From: Fen-1258 sp964441505
GTDB taxonomy: Bacteria > Bacteroidota > Ignavibacteria > Ignavibacteriales > Melioribacteraceae
Assembly: GCA_964441505.1 (NCBI GenBank)
Contig: CAYTUV010000006.1
Location: 71,589 to 135,588 of the forward strand
Length of the DNA stretch: 64,000 nt
Reading direction: 5' to 3'
Each line of letters starts with the position of its first letter. Position 1 is the stretch's first letter. The translations under genes and the position numbers were made by a program. The notes under the pieces were generated by a model. The model was not told the origin of the DNA, ran no database searches, and saw nothing but the letters and a program-made list of their open reading frames with translations. Below, in pieces: positions 53,534 through 62,279 of this stretch.

Positions 53534-54934
53534 TCAGTTCACATTAGTGGATAACTGATTGATATTTTTCAGACTGGCAGAATAAACTGCTCTTTCACGA
53601 ATCATTTCATCTTCATCGTTTAATAATTTCTGAATCACCGAATTGAATTCCTCTCCGGGAAGGCTCTCAACAATCTCCAACAATCTTAAACGATTCCAGT
53701 TGTTTTCATCGTTAGTCATTACATCAACAAACAGAAGGGCGCTTTCCTGATCCAGTTCGAATAGAATTTCCATCGCAGTCCTTCTTACTTCCTCATCGTA
53801 ATGGCTCAGTAATCCGCTTACACCGTGAACTATATTTCTTATATCCATCAAATTAACGTTTAGCTGAGTGCCGAAATCCCTGACATAATTTATTGTGGCA
53901 AGGAAGAGCTCGAGAATGTTTTTGAGATTATGCGGATTTTGATTGAGCTGCTTTGCAATTTCAAGATAAATGAAATCTGCATTCCTGAATATTTTAGATC
54001 GGATCAAATCATCAAGTTCATAATCATCACCCAACAGACTAAGACTTGCGCTAAGAATTTCTTTATCATCGAAAGTGTCAATCAGATTAAATGCTGTTTT
54101 TTTGTGTTCCGGGGTGCCTTCTGCAATAGCATAAAGAAGTAAATTTTTCATTCTGTTATCGAAAGGAATATCGAGATAACATTTTTCTTTGAGCGCAGAA
54201 AGCGACATGATAAGCGGAAGCACCATTGGTCCGCTGATTTCAGACATCTGTTCGAGCAGAAAATAAAAAGTGTTCATATCACCAAGAGAGCCAAGGCTTT
54301 CCAAGATAGAATATTTTGTTAACTCATCCTCGGCCGGAAATCGTTCTACCAAAAAGTCCAGTGCCGCTTTCGAACCAATTTTACCGAGCGCTTCAACCAC
54401 AGTAGGTTTATAGAGTTCGTTCCTATCATAGAAAAGAATCATAACATCTATCGCGCTGTCAAGACGAATATTACCTAACGCCTCTAAACAGGCAAGAATT
54501 ACATTATCATTTTCTGAGGTGCTAAGAATGCCCATTATAAATAGTGCCGCACGCTGATCTCCAATTAGGCTAAGTACATCAATAATAAATTTTAATGTGT
54601 CATTATCATCCTGATGATTAAAATTAATAAGCGGCTCAACTGACAGCTCGCCAAGATCAATTAATATTTCCCCCGCTAAATTGCGGATTGACAAATCGGG
54701 AGAGGTGACGAACTGTGCAATTAGCTCTGGAAATTTCGGATTGCGGTTGTTTTTAATCAGAAAAGTTGCAGAGTTGCGCAATCCTTTATCTTCATCTTTA
54801 ATTAGATCCGCAACAATGCGACACATTTCATCCGATAACTCTTTATCAACAATATGATCCAATATTTCAATTTTCGCGGCTTCGTCTTCGCTCTTTAAGA
54901 GCTCTATCAATTTTGGTTCGTCGTCAATTTTCAT
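53534..54934 (-). CDS. HEAT-repeat protein upstream of cheR
   Basis: The 466-residue protein consists of helical HEAT-like repeats along its length: for example LIKDEDKGLRNSATFLIKNN, EALGNIRLDSAIDVMILF, VEALGKIGSKAALDFLVERF and RRTAMEILFELDQESALLF. No enzyme motif is seen. Such repeats make protein-binding surfaces. It lies 4 nt before cheR and may scaffold chemotaxis proteins or modify a receptor-array component. The role is not known. Confidence 0.75.
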   Translation of the reverse strand: MKIDDEPKLIELLKSEDEAAKIEILDHIVDKELSDEMCRIVADLIKDEDKGLRNSATFLIKNNRNPKFPELIAQFVTSPDLSIRNLAGEILIDLGELSVEPLINFNHQDDNDTLKFIIDVLSLIGDQRAALFIMGILSTSENDNVILACLEALGNIRLDSAIDVMILFYDRNELYKPTVVEALGKIGSKAALDFLVERFPAEDELTKYSILESLGSLGDMNTFYFLLEQMSEISGPMVLPLIMSLSALKEKCYLDIPFDNRMKNLLLYAIAEGTPEHKKTAFNLIDTFDDKEILSASLSLLGDDYELDDLIRSKIFRNADFIYLEIAKQLNQNPHNLKNILELFLATINYVRDFGTQLNVNLMDIRNIVHGVSGLLSHYDEEVRRTAMEILFELDQESALLFVDVMTNDENNWNRLRLLEIVESLPGEEFNSVIQKLLNDEDEMIRERAVYSASLKNINQLSTNVN

Positions 54935-54994
54935 ATCGCATCTTTAAATGATGATGTTTTGGTTAATTAATTGTTTTATACGGCTCTTAATTAA

Positions 54995-55010
54995 GACAAA
55001 TAATGTGCCT
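54995..55010 (-). promoter_or_regulatory. Candidate sigma-54 promoter for the chemotaxis operon
   Basis: On the minus strand this reads AGGCAC-ATTAT-TTGTC against TGGCAC-N5-TTGCA. The -24 part is nearly perfect and the spacing is right, but the -12 GC is GT. A transcript would start about 50 nt before the HEAT-repeat gene. Together with the flgB site it suggests a relaxed -12 element, or both are chance matches. Confidence 0.35.
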
Positions 55011-55240
55011 TGCCCTTTTGTTGGATGATCCTCAATTCTCACCACTTATGAACCGCTTCCTGTTTAATATTAGCCAGTTGGGAACATTCGAACATTCTGG
55101 CAGCCTAATCAAATTCTTAACAATACTTTCTGAAAGAATACCTGGTTGTATTATCGTATGCTTTTCTGAAATGATTAATTACTACAGGGAGAAAAATGGA
55201 TTTATTTTACTGAAGAGTGAAAATAATTGGACAGGAGAAT

Positions 55241-55267
55241 AAGGCAGGAGGATTTTGGCTCTGCCTT
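55241..55267 (-). terminator. Hairpin after the sigma-54 activator gene
   Basis: The arms AAGGCAG (55241-55247) and CTGCCTT (55261-55267) pair perfectly with a 13-nt loop. It starts 9 nt after the activator stop. The following sequence is only mildly T-rich on the minus strand, so it could be a weak intrinsic terminator or an mRNA-stabilising hairpin. Confidence 0.5.
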
Positions 55268-55275
55268 GGGATTTT

Positions 55276-56667
55276 CTAATTAATATTTTTTGTTACTTCA
55301 ATTCCAAGCTGTTCCATTCTGTAACGCAGTTTTGAACGCGAAAGTCCGAGTATCCTTGCCGCCTTTACCTGATTACCACTTGTAATCTTAAGTGTTTTTT
55401 GAATGAGTGTCCGAAGAACTAAATCTATCTTCACACCCTTAGGAGGAATTTGAAGAATGAACTTTTCATCGTCGCTTTCATCTTTCTCCTTGCCTTCAAT
55501 CAAGAAGGAAAAGTGATGTTCGGTCAACTCCTCTTCTTCCGCAAGAAGAACAACCCTTTCCATGACGTTGCGTAACTCTCTGATGTTTCCTTTCCACGAA
55601 TAGGTTTTCAGAAGTTCTAATCCCGCAGCATCAATTCCTTCAATATTTTTACCAAATTTTTTGGCAAACTCATTTAGAAAAGAATAAGCGATATAAATGA
55701 TATCTTCCTTTCTATCGCGAAGAGGCGGAATATTTATTTTAGCTACATTTAACCTGTAGTAGAGATCTTCTCTGAACATACCCCTACCGACTTCCTCTTC
55801 CAAATTTCTATTTGTTGCGGCCAGGACACGTACGTTTACAGATACTTCCTTTTCGCCACCGAGACGGTAAAATTTTCTTTCCTGAAGGACACGCAGAAGT
55901 TTTACCTGAAGATCGAGTGTAAGTTCGCCAATTTCATCTAATAGAATTGTTCCGCCATCGGCGAGTTCAAATTTGCCAAGCTTGGTCTTTGTGGAAGCAC
56001 CGGTGAAGGCACCTTTCTCATGACCGAACAATTCGCTTTCAGCAAGATCCTTTGGAATTGTTGCACAATTTATAGTAATAAATGTGGAATTGGCACGCGG
56101 ACTTTGCTGGTGTATAAACTTTGCAAAAACTTCTTTACCGGTTCCGCTTTCTCCTTCAAGAAGAATTGTAGTATCGGTACTCTTTGCAAGTTTTTCAACA
56201 GAAGTAACTATGCGCTGAATTTTTACACTCTTCCCGAAAAATTCTTTTGAGAGTTCATTATCTTCCAGTAAAGTATGCAGTTTAACCACTTCTGATTTCA
56301 GACGGAGATTTTCAACAGCTTTTTCAATAACAAAATTTAATTGTTCTAGATCGATAGGCTTCAGCAAAAAATCGAATGCCCCGGCTTTGATTGCGGTAAC
56401 AGCCATCTTTACATCTGCATAACCGGTTATCATAATAACAGGAATTGATGAATGTTTTTTCTTCAACGCCTTGAGAACGTCAATACCATTATGAGTTGTT
56501 AGATAAATATCCAGAAGAATAATATCGGGGATGAATTGTGTTACAAACTGCTCAACTTCGGCAGCGTTTAAACATGCTGTAACATCATAACCGATCTTGA
56601 TTAATACCTTTCTAAGAGACGCAGCAACCAGATCGTCATCATCTATAATTAATATTTTTGCTTTCAT
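55276..56667 (-). CDS. NtrC-family sigma-54 activator
   Basis: The 463-residue protein has a receiver (Asp53 in LLDIYLTTHNGI, Lys103 in LKPID), an AAA+ domain with Walker A GESGTGKE (172-179), GAFTGA (219-224) that contacts sigma-54, Walker B GGTILLDEIGE, and a C-terminal Fis-type helix-turn-helix (KAARILGLSRSKLRYRMEQL). With the kinase upstream it forms a two-component pair. By its place in the island it resembles FlgR/FleR-type flagellar regulators, which is inference. Confidence 0.93.
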   Translation of the reverse strand: MKAKILIIDDDDLVAASLRKVLIKIGYDVTACLNAAEVEQFVTQFIPDIILLDIYLTTHNGIDVLKALKKKHSSIPVIMITGYADVKMAVTAIKAGAFDFLLKPIDLEQLNFVIEKAVENLRLKSEVVKLHTLLEDNELSKEFFGKSVKIQRIVTSVEKLAKSTDTTILLEGESGTGKEVFAKFIHQQSPRANSTFITINCATIPKDLAESELFGHEKGAFTGASTKTKLGKFELADGGTILLDEIGELTLDLQVKLLRVLQERKFYRLGGEKEVSVNVRVLAATNRNLEEEVGRGMFREDLYYRLNVAKINIPPLRDRKEDIIYIAYSFLNEFAKKFGKNIEGIDAAGLELLKTYSWKGNIRELRNVMERVVLLAEEEELTEHHFSFLIEGKEKDESDDEKFILQIPPKGVKIDLVLRTLIQKTLKITSGNQVKAARILGLSRSKLRYRMEQLGIEVTKNIN

Positions 56668-56690
56668 AATGGTAAATTCTTCCGAGTGAA

Positions 56691-57395
56691 TTAATCTATG
56701 TTATTGTTCAATTTGAATTTAACCGTAAAAGTAGTGCCTTTCCCGTATTCGGATTCAAAAGACATCTTTCCTTTAATTTCTTCTGTTAACATTTTACAAA
56801 CACCAAGACCTATACCATGCCCGTTGCTTTTTGTTGTGAAAAAACCGCTTAAGATTTTCTCTTTGTCTTCAGGTTTTACCCCAGTCCCAAAATCCTGAAC
56901 TTCCCAAATTACATAGGTTGAACCGTCACAACTCTCCGGGAAACTGCGGATAACAATATTACCTTTCTCTTTGGAAGCCTCGATAGCATTGTTTATCAGA
57001 TTTAGTAAAATCTGCATCAATTTATTTTTATTCACATCCAGCGTAGGAAGATTTTCTTCATACTCTTTTTTTATTATAATGCCCTTGATACGCGCTGTGG
57101 TAGAAATAATTTTAAGACATTTCTCGGTTACATTATAGATTGATACCTGATGGGTTTTCTCGGTTGATTTACGTGTGAAATCGAGGACATCCTCGATTAA
57201 AAAATTTACCTGCTCAAATGCATCCAGCGACTCGCCTACGATTTCTTTTAAATCTGCAGGCAGATCATCCTGCGCCATCTTCATATAATCGAGATTTAAT
57301 TTAATGGCTGAGAGCGGATTCCTGATTTCGTGTACCAGGCCGGCAGTCAATTTTCCGAGAAGGAGGAGCTTATTTTCCTGAACGAAGTCTTTCAT
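56691..57395 (-). CDS. Soluble histidine kinase partnered with the sigma-54 activator
   Basis: The 234-residue protein has no sensor or membrane segment. It starts almost directly with the HisKA domain (GLVHEIRNPLSAIKLNLDYM, His22) and the HATPase_c domain with LLNLINNAIEAS, DFGTG and GHGIGLGV. The lack of a sensor resembles FlgS-type kinases that read the assembly state through export-gate proteins, so a similar role is possible. It precedes the activator by 23 nt. Confidence 0.9.
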   Translation of the reverse strand: MKDFVQENKLLLLGKLTAGLVHEIRNPLSAIKLNLDYMKMAQDDLPADLKEIVGESLDAFEQVNFLIEDVLDFTRKSTEKTHQVSIYNVTEKCLKIISTTARIKGIIIKKEYEENLPTLDVNKNKLMQILLNLINNAIEASKEKGNIVIRSFPESCDGSTYVIWEVQDFGTGVKPEDKEKILSGFFTTKSNGHGIGLGVCKMLTEEIKGKMSFESEYGKGTTFTVKFKLNNNID

Positions 57396-57533
57396 TGCTA
57401 TATCCGATGAAACTTATTGGTAATCTATGATTTTGCATGGACAAAAATAGAGAAAATTGCTGGAAGGATGTATTTTTTTTGGTTCAAAATTCAAAGAATT
57501 ATAATGAGTAAGTCTGGACTTCCCTCTTTAAAA

Positions 57534-57588
57534 TTAAAGGCGGTTGCACCTGTAATTAATTGTTGCTACAGATTTCAACCACCTTTAA
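57534..57588 (-). terminator. Strong hairpin after the chemoreceptor gene
   Basis: A 13-bp inverted repeat, TTAAAGGCGGTTG (57534-57546) and CAACCACCTTTAA (57576-57588) with one G-T pair, encloses a smaller CTGTA/TACAG stem. It lies 40 nt past the receptor stop at 57629. No long T-run follows on the minus strand, but the stem strength suggests a transcription end or mRNA-protecting structure. Confidence 0.6.
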
Positions 57589-57628
57589 GACTTGTTGCAG
57601 TTATATTTTATTGAATAACTACTTCATT

Positions 57629-59701
57629 CTATGCTTCAATTAATTTTCCGTTGCTCCTAATTCTGAATCCGCCGGCTCTTTGCGAAATTTTAAACTTTGC
57701 AATCAGATCCTGAAGATTGACTGTCAACTGGCTCAAATCTTCCGAAGCCCTGGCTATTTGAGAGATACCCTGAGACGTTTCTTTTGTTACGTTATTAATA
57801 CCCTCAATATTTTTACTTATCAACTCCGATGAACCCGACTGCTCTTCACTGGCAGCAGCAACCTGAATAACTGTATCAGATACTTTCTGTGCAACATCAA
57901 TTATATCGTTCAATACAATTTCTGCTTCCTTAGCCAATCGTTTTCCATTTTCAACTTCGTGTGTTCCTTCTTCCATGGATTTTACAGCCTGACTCGTTTC
58001 ATTCTGAATTGTCTTAATCATACCGGCAATTTCTTTTGTTGCTTTAGTTGTTCTCTCTGCAAGTTTTCGCACTTCATCGGCAACAACAGCAAATCCTCTT
58101 CCCTGTTCACCGGCGCGCGCAGCTTCAATTGCCGCATTCAGCGCCAAAAGATTTGTCTGATCTGCAATATCATCTATTACCTGAATTATCTCGCCGATCT
58201 TATCGCTGTTTTTTCCAAGTGCAAAAACCATTTCTGCAGATTTCTCAACAACTATACTTATCCTGTTCATACCCTCAATTGTTTCATGAACTACCTTGCC
58301 TCCTTGCTTTGCTTTCACACCGGCATTTTTAGCAGTCTCGGCAGCAAATGAAGCATTCTTTGTATTTTTAAGAATTGTTGTTGTCATTTGTTCCATCGAG
58401 GTGGCAATCTCAGCTGTCTGAGCACTCTGTTCATTTGCACCCGCGGCCATCTCCTCTGAACTTGATGAGATCTGATTAGCCGCACTCGCAGTAGCTGAAA
58501 CCGATTCGGTTACTTCTTCAAGCGCTCTGCTTAATGACTCTGAAACAGCATTGATACTGTTCTTAATTAGCTGATGGTCGCCTTTGTAATCACCCACTAC
58601 TCTTGCGGTTAAATCGCCGGTTGCCATTATTGTGAGTACTTCAACGCTTTCGTTGATAGGATGAATCAGCGTATCGAGCGTTTGATTGAATCCGGATACA
58701 ATTTTTTTAAAGCCGCCGTTATATTTTTCCACAACACCGCGCACCTTGAGATCTCCGTTCGAAGCCGCCTCAGTCAACTGTTCTATTTCCGCCATCAATT
58801 CTTGAATTGTATCAACCTCTTTATTGAAACAAATTGCCAGTTCATCCTCTGCCGAGGCTGGCTTAACTTTTTCGAAGATTCCGTCTGCAATATTCCGGGC
58901 TGCGCTGATTTTTTCTTTTTGTGCATTACGGAGCTTAATTAATTGTTCTGTCATCTCGCCAAATTCATCTTTGGAATCAATTTTTAGATCTACCTGATAG
59001 TTGCCGTGAGCAAAAGAATTAATTGAGTCCATAAATTTTTTGACAGGTCGTGTAATACCGGGTGCTACTAAAAATATCACGATTCCGGCAACAACGGATC
59101 CGGCAATCATTCCCAAAATAATTATGATGTTTGAAGTTGATAACTGTTTATCAATTGAGGCGTTGAGTTCGGACCCAAAGCCATCTAAATATTTTTCAAC
59201 TTCCTTAAACTTAGAATTAACTTTTGCGGCTACATCTTCTCCGGAAGTCGTAGTAATTACCGAGGCCATCTCTTTATCATTCATTAATCCGGCACTCACA
59301 ACGGCATCAACCACAGTATTCTTGTATTCCTTCCATACCTTCTGTATCTCTTCGAGACTGGTTTTTACTTTCGGGTCAGATGTCTTTTCATTCAGTTGTT
59401 TGAAGGCGGCATCAATCACTTTCTTTCTTTCTTCTATAAACTTGATATTTTCCTGAGAGGAGGATTCGAATCCGGCAATTGAAAATTTCATGCAGGCATA
59501 TTGAATGGTTCTGAAATTCAAGTCGATCTTTTGGATCTGGTCTTTCGGATTAAAATACGATTCGTTCAAATCTACTTTTTGTTCTTTAACCCGGATAATC
59601 TGAATAAGTGCTACAACTGCAATAATTGTCGAGACGCTGGCAATTCCTAATATTGCCAATTGGATCTTTCTGACAAGTTTAATGTTTTTGAAACTCAGCA
59701 T
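57629..59701 (-). CDS. Methyl-accepting chemotaxis protein with four-helix sensor
   Basis: The 690-residue receptor has a membrane helix at about 10-35, a helical periplasmic part of the 4HB type (35-185), a second helix at about 190-212 (IIIILGMIAGSVVAGIVIFL), HAMP, an extra linker region to about 390 and the signalling hairpin with DDIADQTNLLALNAAIEAAR at its tip. No CheR-docking pentapeptide occurs at the C-terminus. It lies 19 nt after a TonB-C-domain gene, probably co-transcribed. Confidence 0.94.
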   Translation of the reverse strand: MLSFKNIKLVRKIQLAILGIASVSTIIAVVALIQIIRVKEQKVDLNESYFNPKDQIQKIDLNFRTIQYACMKFSIAGFESSSQENIKFIEERKKVIDAAFKQLNEKTSDPKVKTSLEEIQKVWKEYKNTVVDAVVSAGLMNDKEMASVITTTSGEDVAAKVNSKFKEVEKYLDGFGSELNASIDKQLSTSNIIIILGMIAGSVVAGIVIFLVAPGITRPVKKFMDSINSFAHGNYQVDLKIDSKDEFGEMTEQLIKLRNAQKEKISAARNIADGIFEKVKPASAEDELAICFNKEVDTIQELMAEIEQLTEAASNGDLKVRGVVEKYNGGFKKIVSGFNQTLDTLIHPINESVEVLTIMATGDLTARVVGDYKGDHQLIKNSINAVSESLSRALEEVTESVSATASAANQISSSSEEMAAGANEQSAQTAEIATSMEQMTTTILKNTKNASFAAETAKNAGVKAKQGGKVVHETIEGMNRISIVVEKSAEMVFALGKNSDKIGEIIQVIDDIADQTNLLALNAAIEAARAGEQGRGFAVVADEVRKLAERTTKATKEIAGMIKTIQNETSQAVKSMEEGTHEVENGKRLAKEAEIVLNDIIDVAQKVSDTVIQVAAASEEQSGSSELISKNIEGINNVTKETSQGISQIARASEDLSQLTVNLQDLIAKFKISQRAGGFRIRSNGKLIEA

Positions 59702-59720
59702 TACTATCTCCCACGGTTTA

Positions 59721-60128
59721 TTACAATTTGAAGGTTAAGGCTAAAGACATTTTCGATTTTACCGCCACACCCTTATCCATGCCGGGAGTGAATTTGGTCT
59801 TCTTGATAGCATTCATAGCAACATCATCGCATCCCATTCCAATTCCTTTAACGAGTTTCACTTCATCAACATCTCCATTTTCGTTAATATATATTAACAC
59901 ATAAACCTTGCCTTCGGTTTTTGTTTTTTGGGCAATTTCCGGGTAATATATTTTCTTCATAATTGATTCCAATCCTCCAACCGGAGAGGGCATTTTTTCA
60001 ATATTCAGCAGATATTCTTCTTCCCCGGGAAAAATATTTTTTGATTCACTCTTACTCATGATCAGGAAAAACAAAGAAAATATGCAGAGGATCAAAAATA
60101 TCTTATTGTAACTTATAGTCAGTTTCAT
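59721..60128 (-). CDS. Small secreted protein with TonB C-terminal domain
   Basis: The 135-residue protein has an N-terminal hydrophobic segment (FLILCIFSLFFLIM), and residues 45-133 match the TonB C-terminal fold: IYYPEIAQKTKTEGKVYVLI, YINENGDVDEVKLVKG and AMNAIKKTKFTPGMDKG. The Pro-rich span-bridge of TonB is absent, so energy transfer to the outer membrane is doubtful. It is upstream of a chemoreceptor and could be its periplasmic partner; that role is inference. Confidence 0.8.
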   Translation of the reverse strand: MKLTISYNKIFLILCIFSLFFLIMSKSESKNIFPGEEEYLLNIEKMPSPVGGLESIMKKIYYPEIAQKTKTEGKVYVLIYINENGDVDEVKLVKGIGMGCDDVAMNAIKKTKFTPGMDKGVAVKSKMSLALTFKL

Positions 60129-60165
60129 GATTGCACTCCTGATTATCTTTTTAATTCTGTTCTTA

Positions 60166-60192
60166 TAGTCGAATGAACCAACAAATAATTTA
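60166..60192 (-). promoter_or_regulatory. Weak sigma-28-like promoter for the TonB-domain gene
   Basis: The minus strand reads TAAATTAT-N11-TTCGACTA against TAAAGTTT-N11-GCCGATAA. The TAAA half and spacing agree, and only CGA of the core -10 is kept. A transcript would begin about 30 nt before the TonB-domain gene. It overlaps the tail of the upstream terminator, so it is only a candidate. Confidence 0.3.
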
Positions 60193-60219
60193 AATCAAGA
60201 GAGGATTTTATTCCTCTCT
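60181..60219 (-). terminator. Terminator hairpin after the CHASE8-like chemoreceptor
   Basis: AGAGAGGA (60198-60205) pairs with TCCTCTCT (60212-60219) around a 6-nt loop. On the minus strand the stem is followed by a T-rich tract (TTGATTTAAATTATTTG). It begins 12 nt past the receptor stop at 60231, so it fits an intrinsic terminator. Confidence 0.65.
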
Positions 60220-60230
60220 CTCTTCAGAAT

Positions 60231-62264
60231 TTAATTATTAATCATTTTATTGTTCGATCTGCTCGTTAAGCGGCCATTACCACCAATCGTATGAGCAGAG
60301 CCGTGTGCCACATTTTTTGAACTACCATCAATTTTAAATTTCGAGATCAAGTCCTGCAGATTAATTGTCAACCTGCTTAAGTCTTCCGATGCTCTGGCAA
60401 TTTCCTGAACACCGGCAGCACTTTCATTTGTGACATTACTTATACCTTCAATATTCTTGCTTATCTGTTCTGCCGCACTTGATTGTTCTTCACTGGCAGC
60501 TGCAACCTGTGTTACCAGGTTAACAACTTCTTCAGATCCTTGTATAATAGCGGTTAATGATTGACCGGCCTTATTTGCCAGAGCTTTACCTTTCTCGACC
60601 TCTTCGGTTCCAAGTTTCATAGAGACAACTGCGCCTACCGTATCTTTCTGAATTTGTTTTATCATCGTTGCAATTTCTTTAGTCGCTTTAGTTGTGCGTT
60701 CTGCAAGTTTCCTCACTTCATCTGCCACTACTGCAAATCCTCTTCCCTGTTCTCCGGCACGCGCCGCTTCAATGGCAGCATTCAATGCAAGAAGATTTGT
60801 CTGATCCGCGATATCATCAATTACCTGAATTATTTCGCCGATCTGATCACTGCTCTTGCCCAATGCCTGTACTGTCTCTGCAGATTTCTGAACAACTTCC
60901 GCAACGCGGTTCATTCCTTCAATTGTTTCACTTACAACTCTTCCGCCTTCTTTAGCAATTGTGCCGGAATTCTTTGCTGCCTCAGCTGCAGTTGATGAAT
61001 TTTTGGTTGTGTTGATAATTGTCTTGGTCATCTGCTCAACTGCACTTGCTATATCTGCTGTTTGCGAACTTTGTTCCTGTGCGCCGGCAGCCATCTCTTC
61101 GCTGCTGGATGAAATTTCGTTGCTTGCGCTTGCCGTGGCTTGAACTGCTTCAGTAACTTCAGAAAGAGCATTACCGAACGACTCGGCCATTACGTTGATA
61201 CTGTTCTTAATTATTTGGTGATCGCCTTTATGTGTACTATTAATTCTGACCGTCAAATCGCCGGTTGCCATTTTTTCGAGAGCGGAAACACCTTCCTTCA
61301 AAGGTGCAATCACTGCATCCAAAGTATTATTAATTCCTTCAACAATTTCTCTGTAACCACCGCTGTAGTTCGACAAATTTCCTCTTTCGGAAAGTCTTCC
61401 CTCGGTAGCCGATTTGGTTAATGCACCGACTTCATTTAACAAATTCCGCAGTGTATCTAGAACTCTGTTAAGATTATTGGAAAGAATATCCTTATCGGAT
61501 TTTGCATGGGCATTATGACTTAAATCTCCTATTGACATAAACTCAACAATCCGGCTTTGATCTTTAATAGAATCCACAATAGATACAAAAGATTTTTCCA
61601 ACTGTCCTATTTCATCTTCACCGTTTGATTCAATCTTTACATCCACATCGCCCAGGGCAAGTTTATCTGCTATTGTTGTCAGTTTTTTAATAGGGTTATA
61701 AATTATTTTGTTAAAAAAGATGCGCAGCGATCCTAAGCCAAGGACAAAAATTATCAGGCTGATCACAAATGCTGTTATTCTGCCCGCTGAGACTGTAGAA
61801 TTTATTTCGTCTTTACTCATTCCAATTATTACAAGTCCGATATTTTCCTTGTTGGAAATAATAGGGTAGAGCTGCAGTATTACATCATCATCAACAAAAG
61901 TAGTAGATTTATTTTTTATAAGGTCAGAGATCATTGCCGAGTAAGCACCGTATTTCTCTTCATTATAAACCGTAAATTTTTTACCATCTTTTTTCAGCAC
62001 CACGGCAAAGCCAATATCTTTCATTTGCTTGAATACTTCCAGTTGAGTAGTAACAGGAGAAGCATCGTCAAATACCAATGCGGCGTCGGCTGTCTTTGCA
62101 ACCATTTGCGCAATCACTTTCGACTTCTCTTCAAGAGAAGCATTCATTTCACCTTTCTGTTTCAGCGGTACGTAGAAGAAAAGGAACAATGCAACAATTG
62201 AAAAACTGATTGCAATTATGATCTGGAATTTTTGTCTTATTCCAAGCTTATTGAAATATTTCAT
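60231..62264 (-). CDS. Methyl-accepting chemotaxis protein with CHASE8-like sensor
   Basis: The 677-residue receptor has membrane helices at about 13-33 and 155-178 and a periplasmic domain between. The latter begins VIAQMVAKTADAALVFDD, then has TTQLEVFKQMKDIGFAVVL and KKDGKKFTVYNEEK, which closely follows the CHASE8 pattern of YfiN-type proteins. HAMP and the signalling domain follow, with the same DDIADQTNLLALNAAIEAAR tip. The gene upstream encodes a YfiR-like protein, 15 nt away, which is the known partner type for CHASE8 sensors. Confidence 0.88.
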   Translation of the reverse strand: MKYFNKLGIRQKFQIIIAISFSIVALFLFFYVPLKQKGEMNASLEEKSKVIAQMVAKTADAALVFDDASPVTTQLEVFKQMKDIGFAVVLKKDGKKFTVYNEEKYGAYSAMISDLIKNKSTTFVDDDVILQLYPIISNKENIGLVIIGMSKDEINSTVSAGRITAFVISLIIFVLGLGSLRIFFNKIIYNPIKKLTTIADKLALGDVDVKIESNGEDEIGQLEKSFVSIVDSIKDQSRIVEFMSIGDLSHNAHAKSDKDILSNNLNRVLDTLRNLLNEVGALTKSATEGRLSERGNLSNYSGGYREIVEGINNTLDAVIAPLKEGVSALEKMATGDLTVRINSTHKGDHQIIKNSINVMAESFGNALSEVTEAVQATASASNEISSSSEEMAAGAQEQSSQTADIASAVEQMTKTIINTTKNSSTAAEAAKNSGTIAKEGGRVVSETIEGMNRVAEVVQKSAETVQALGKSSDQIGEIIQVIDDIADQTNLLALNAAIEAARAGEQGRGFAVVADEVRKLAERTTKATKEIATMIKQIQKDTVGAVVSMKLGTEEVEKGKALANKAGQSLTAIIQGSEEVVNLVTQVAAASEEQSSAAEQISKNIEGISNVTNESAAGVQEIARASEDLSRLTINLQDLISKFKIDGSSKNVAHGSAHTIGGNGRLTSRSNNKMINN

Positions 62265-62279
62265 ATTTATACCTTCAAT

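Larger units (their letters stand above)
54935..55275. other. Non-coding gap between the sigma-54 activator and the chemotaxis block
   Basis: This 341-nt gap holds a hairpin just after the activator gene (55241-55267), the shared motif AATATTAGCC at 55076-55085 and a sigma-54-like site at 54995-55010. A 79-codon frame on the plus strand (55003-55242) lacks a ribosome site and any family pattern, so I treat it as non-coding. The region is the likely promoter for the HEAT-cheR-cheY-cheZ-cheA-cheB block. Confidence 0.55.

Noticed and set aside
55003..55242. Plus-strand frame of 79 codons in the gap before the chemotaxis block
   Set aside because: No ribosome site; overlaps a likely promoter region and a hairpin; no family resemblance.
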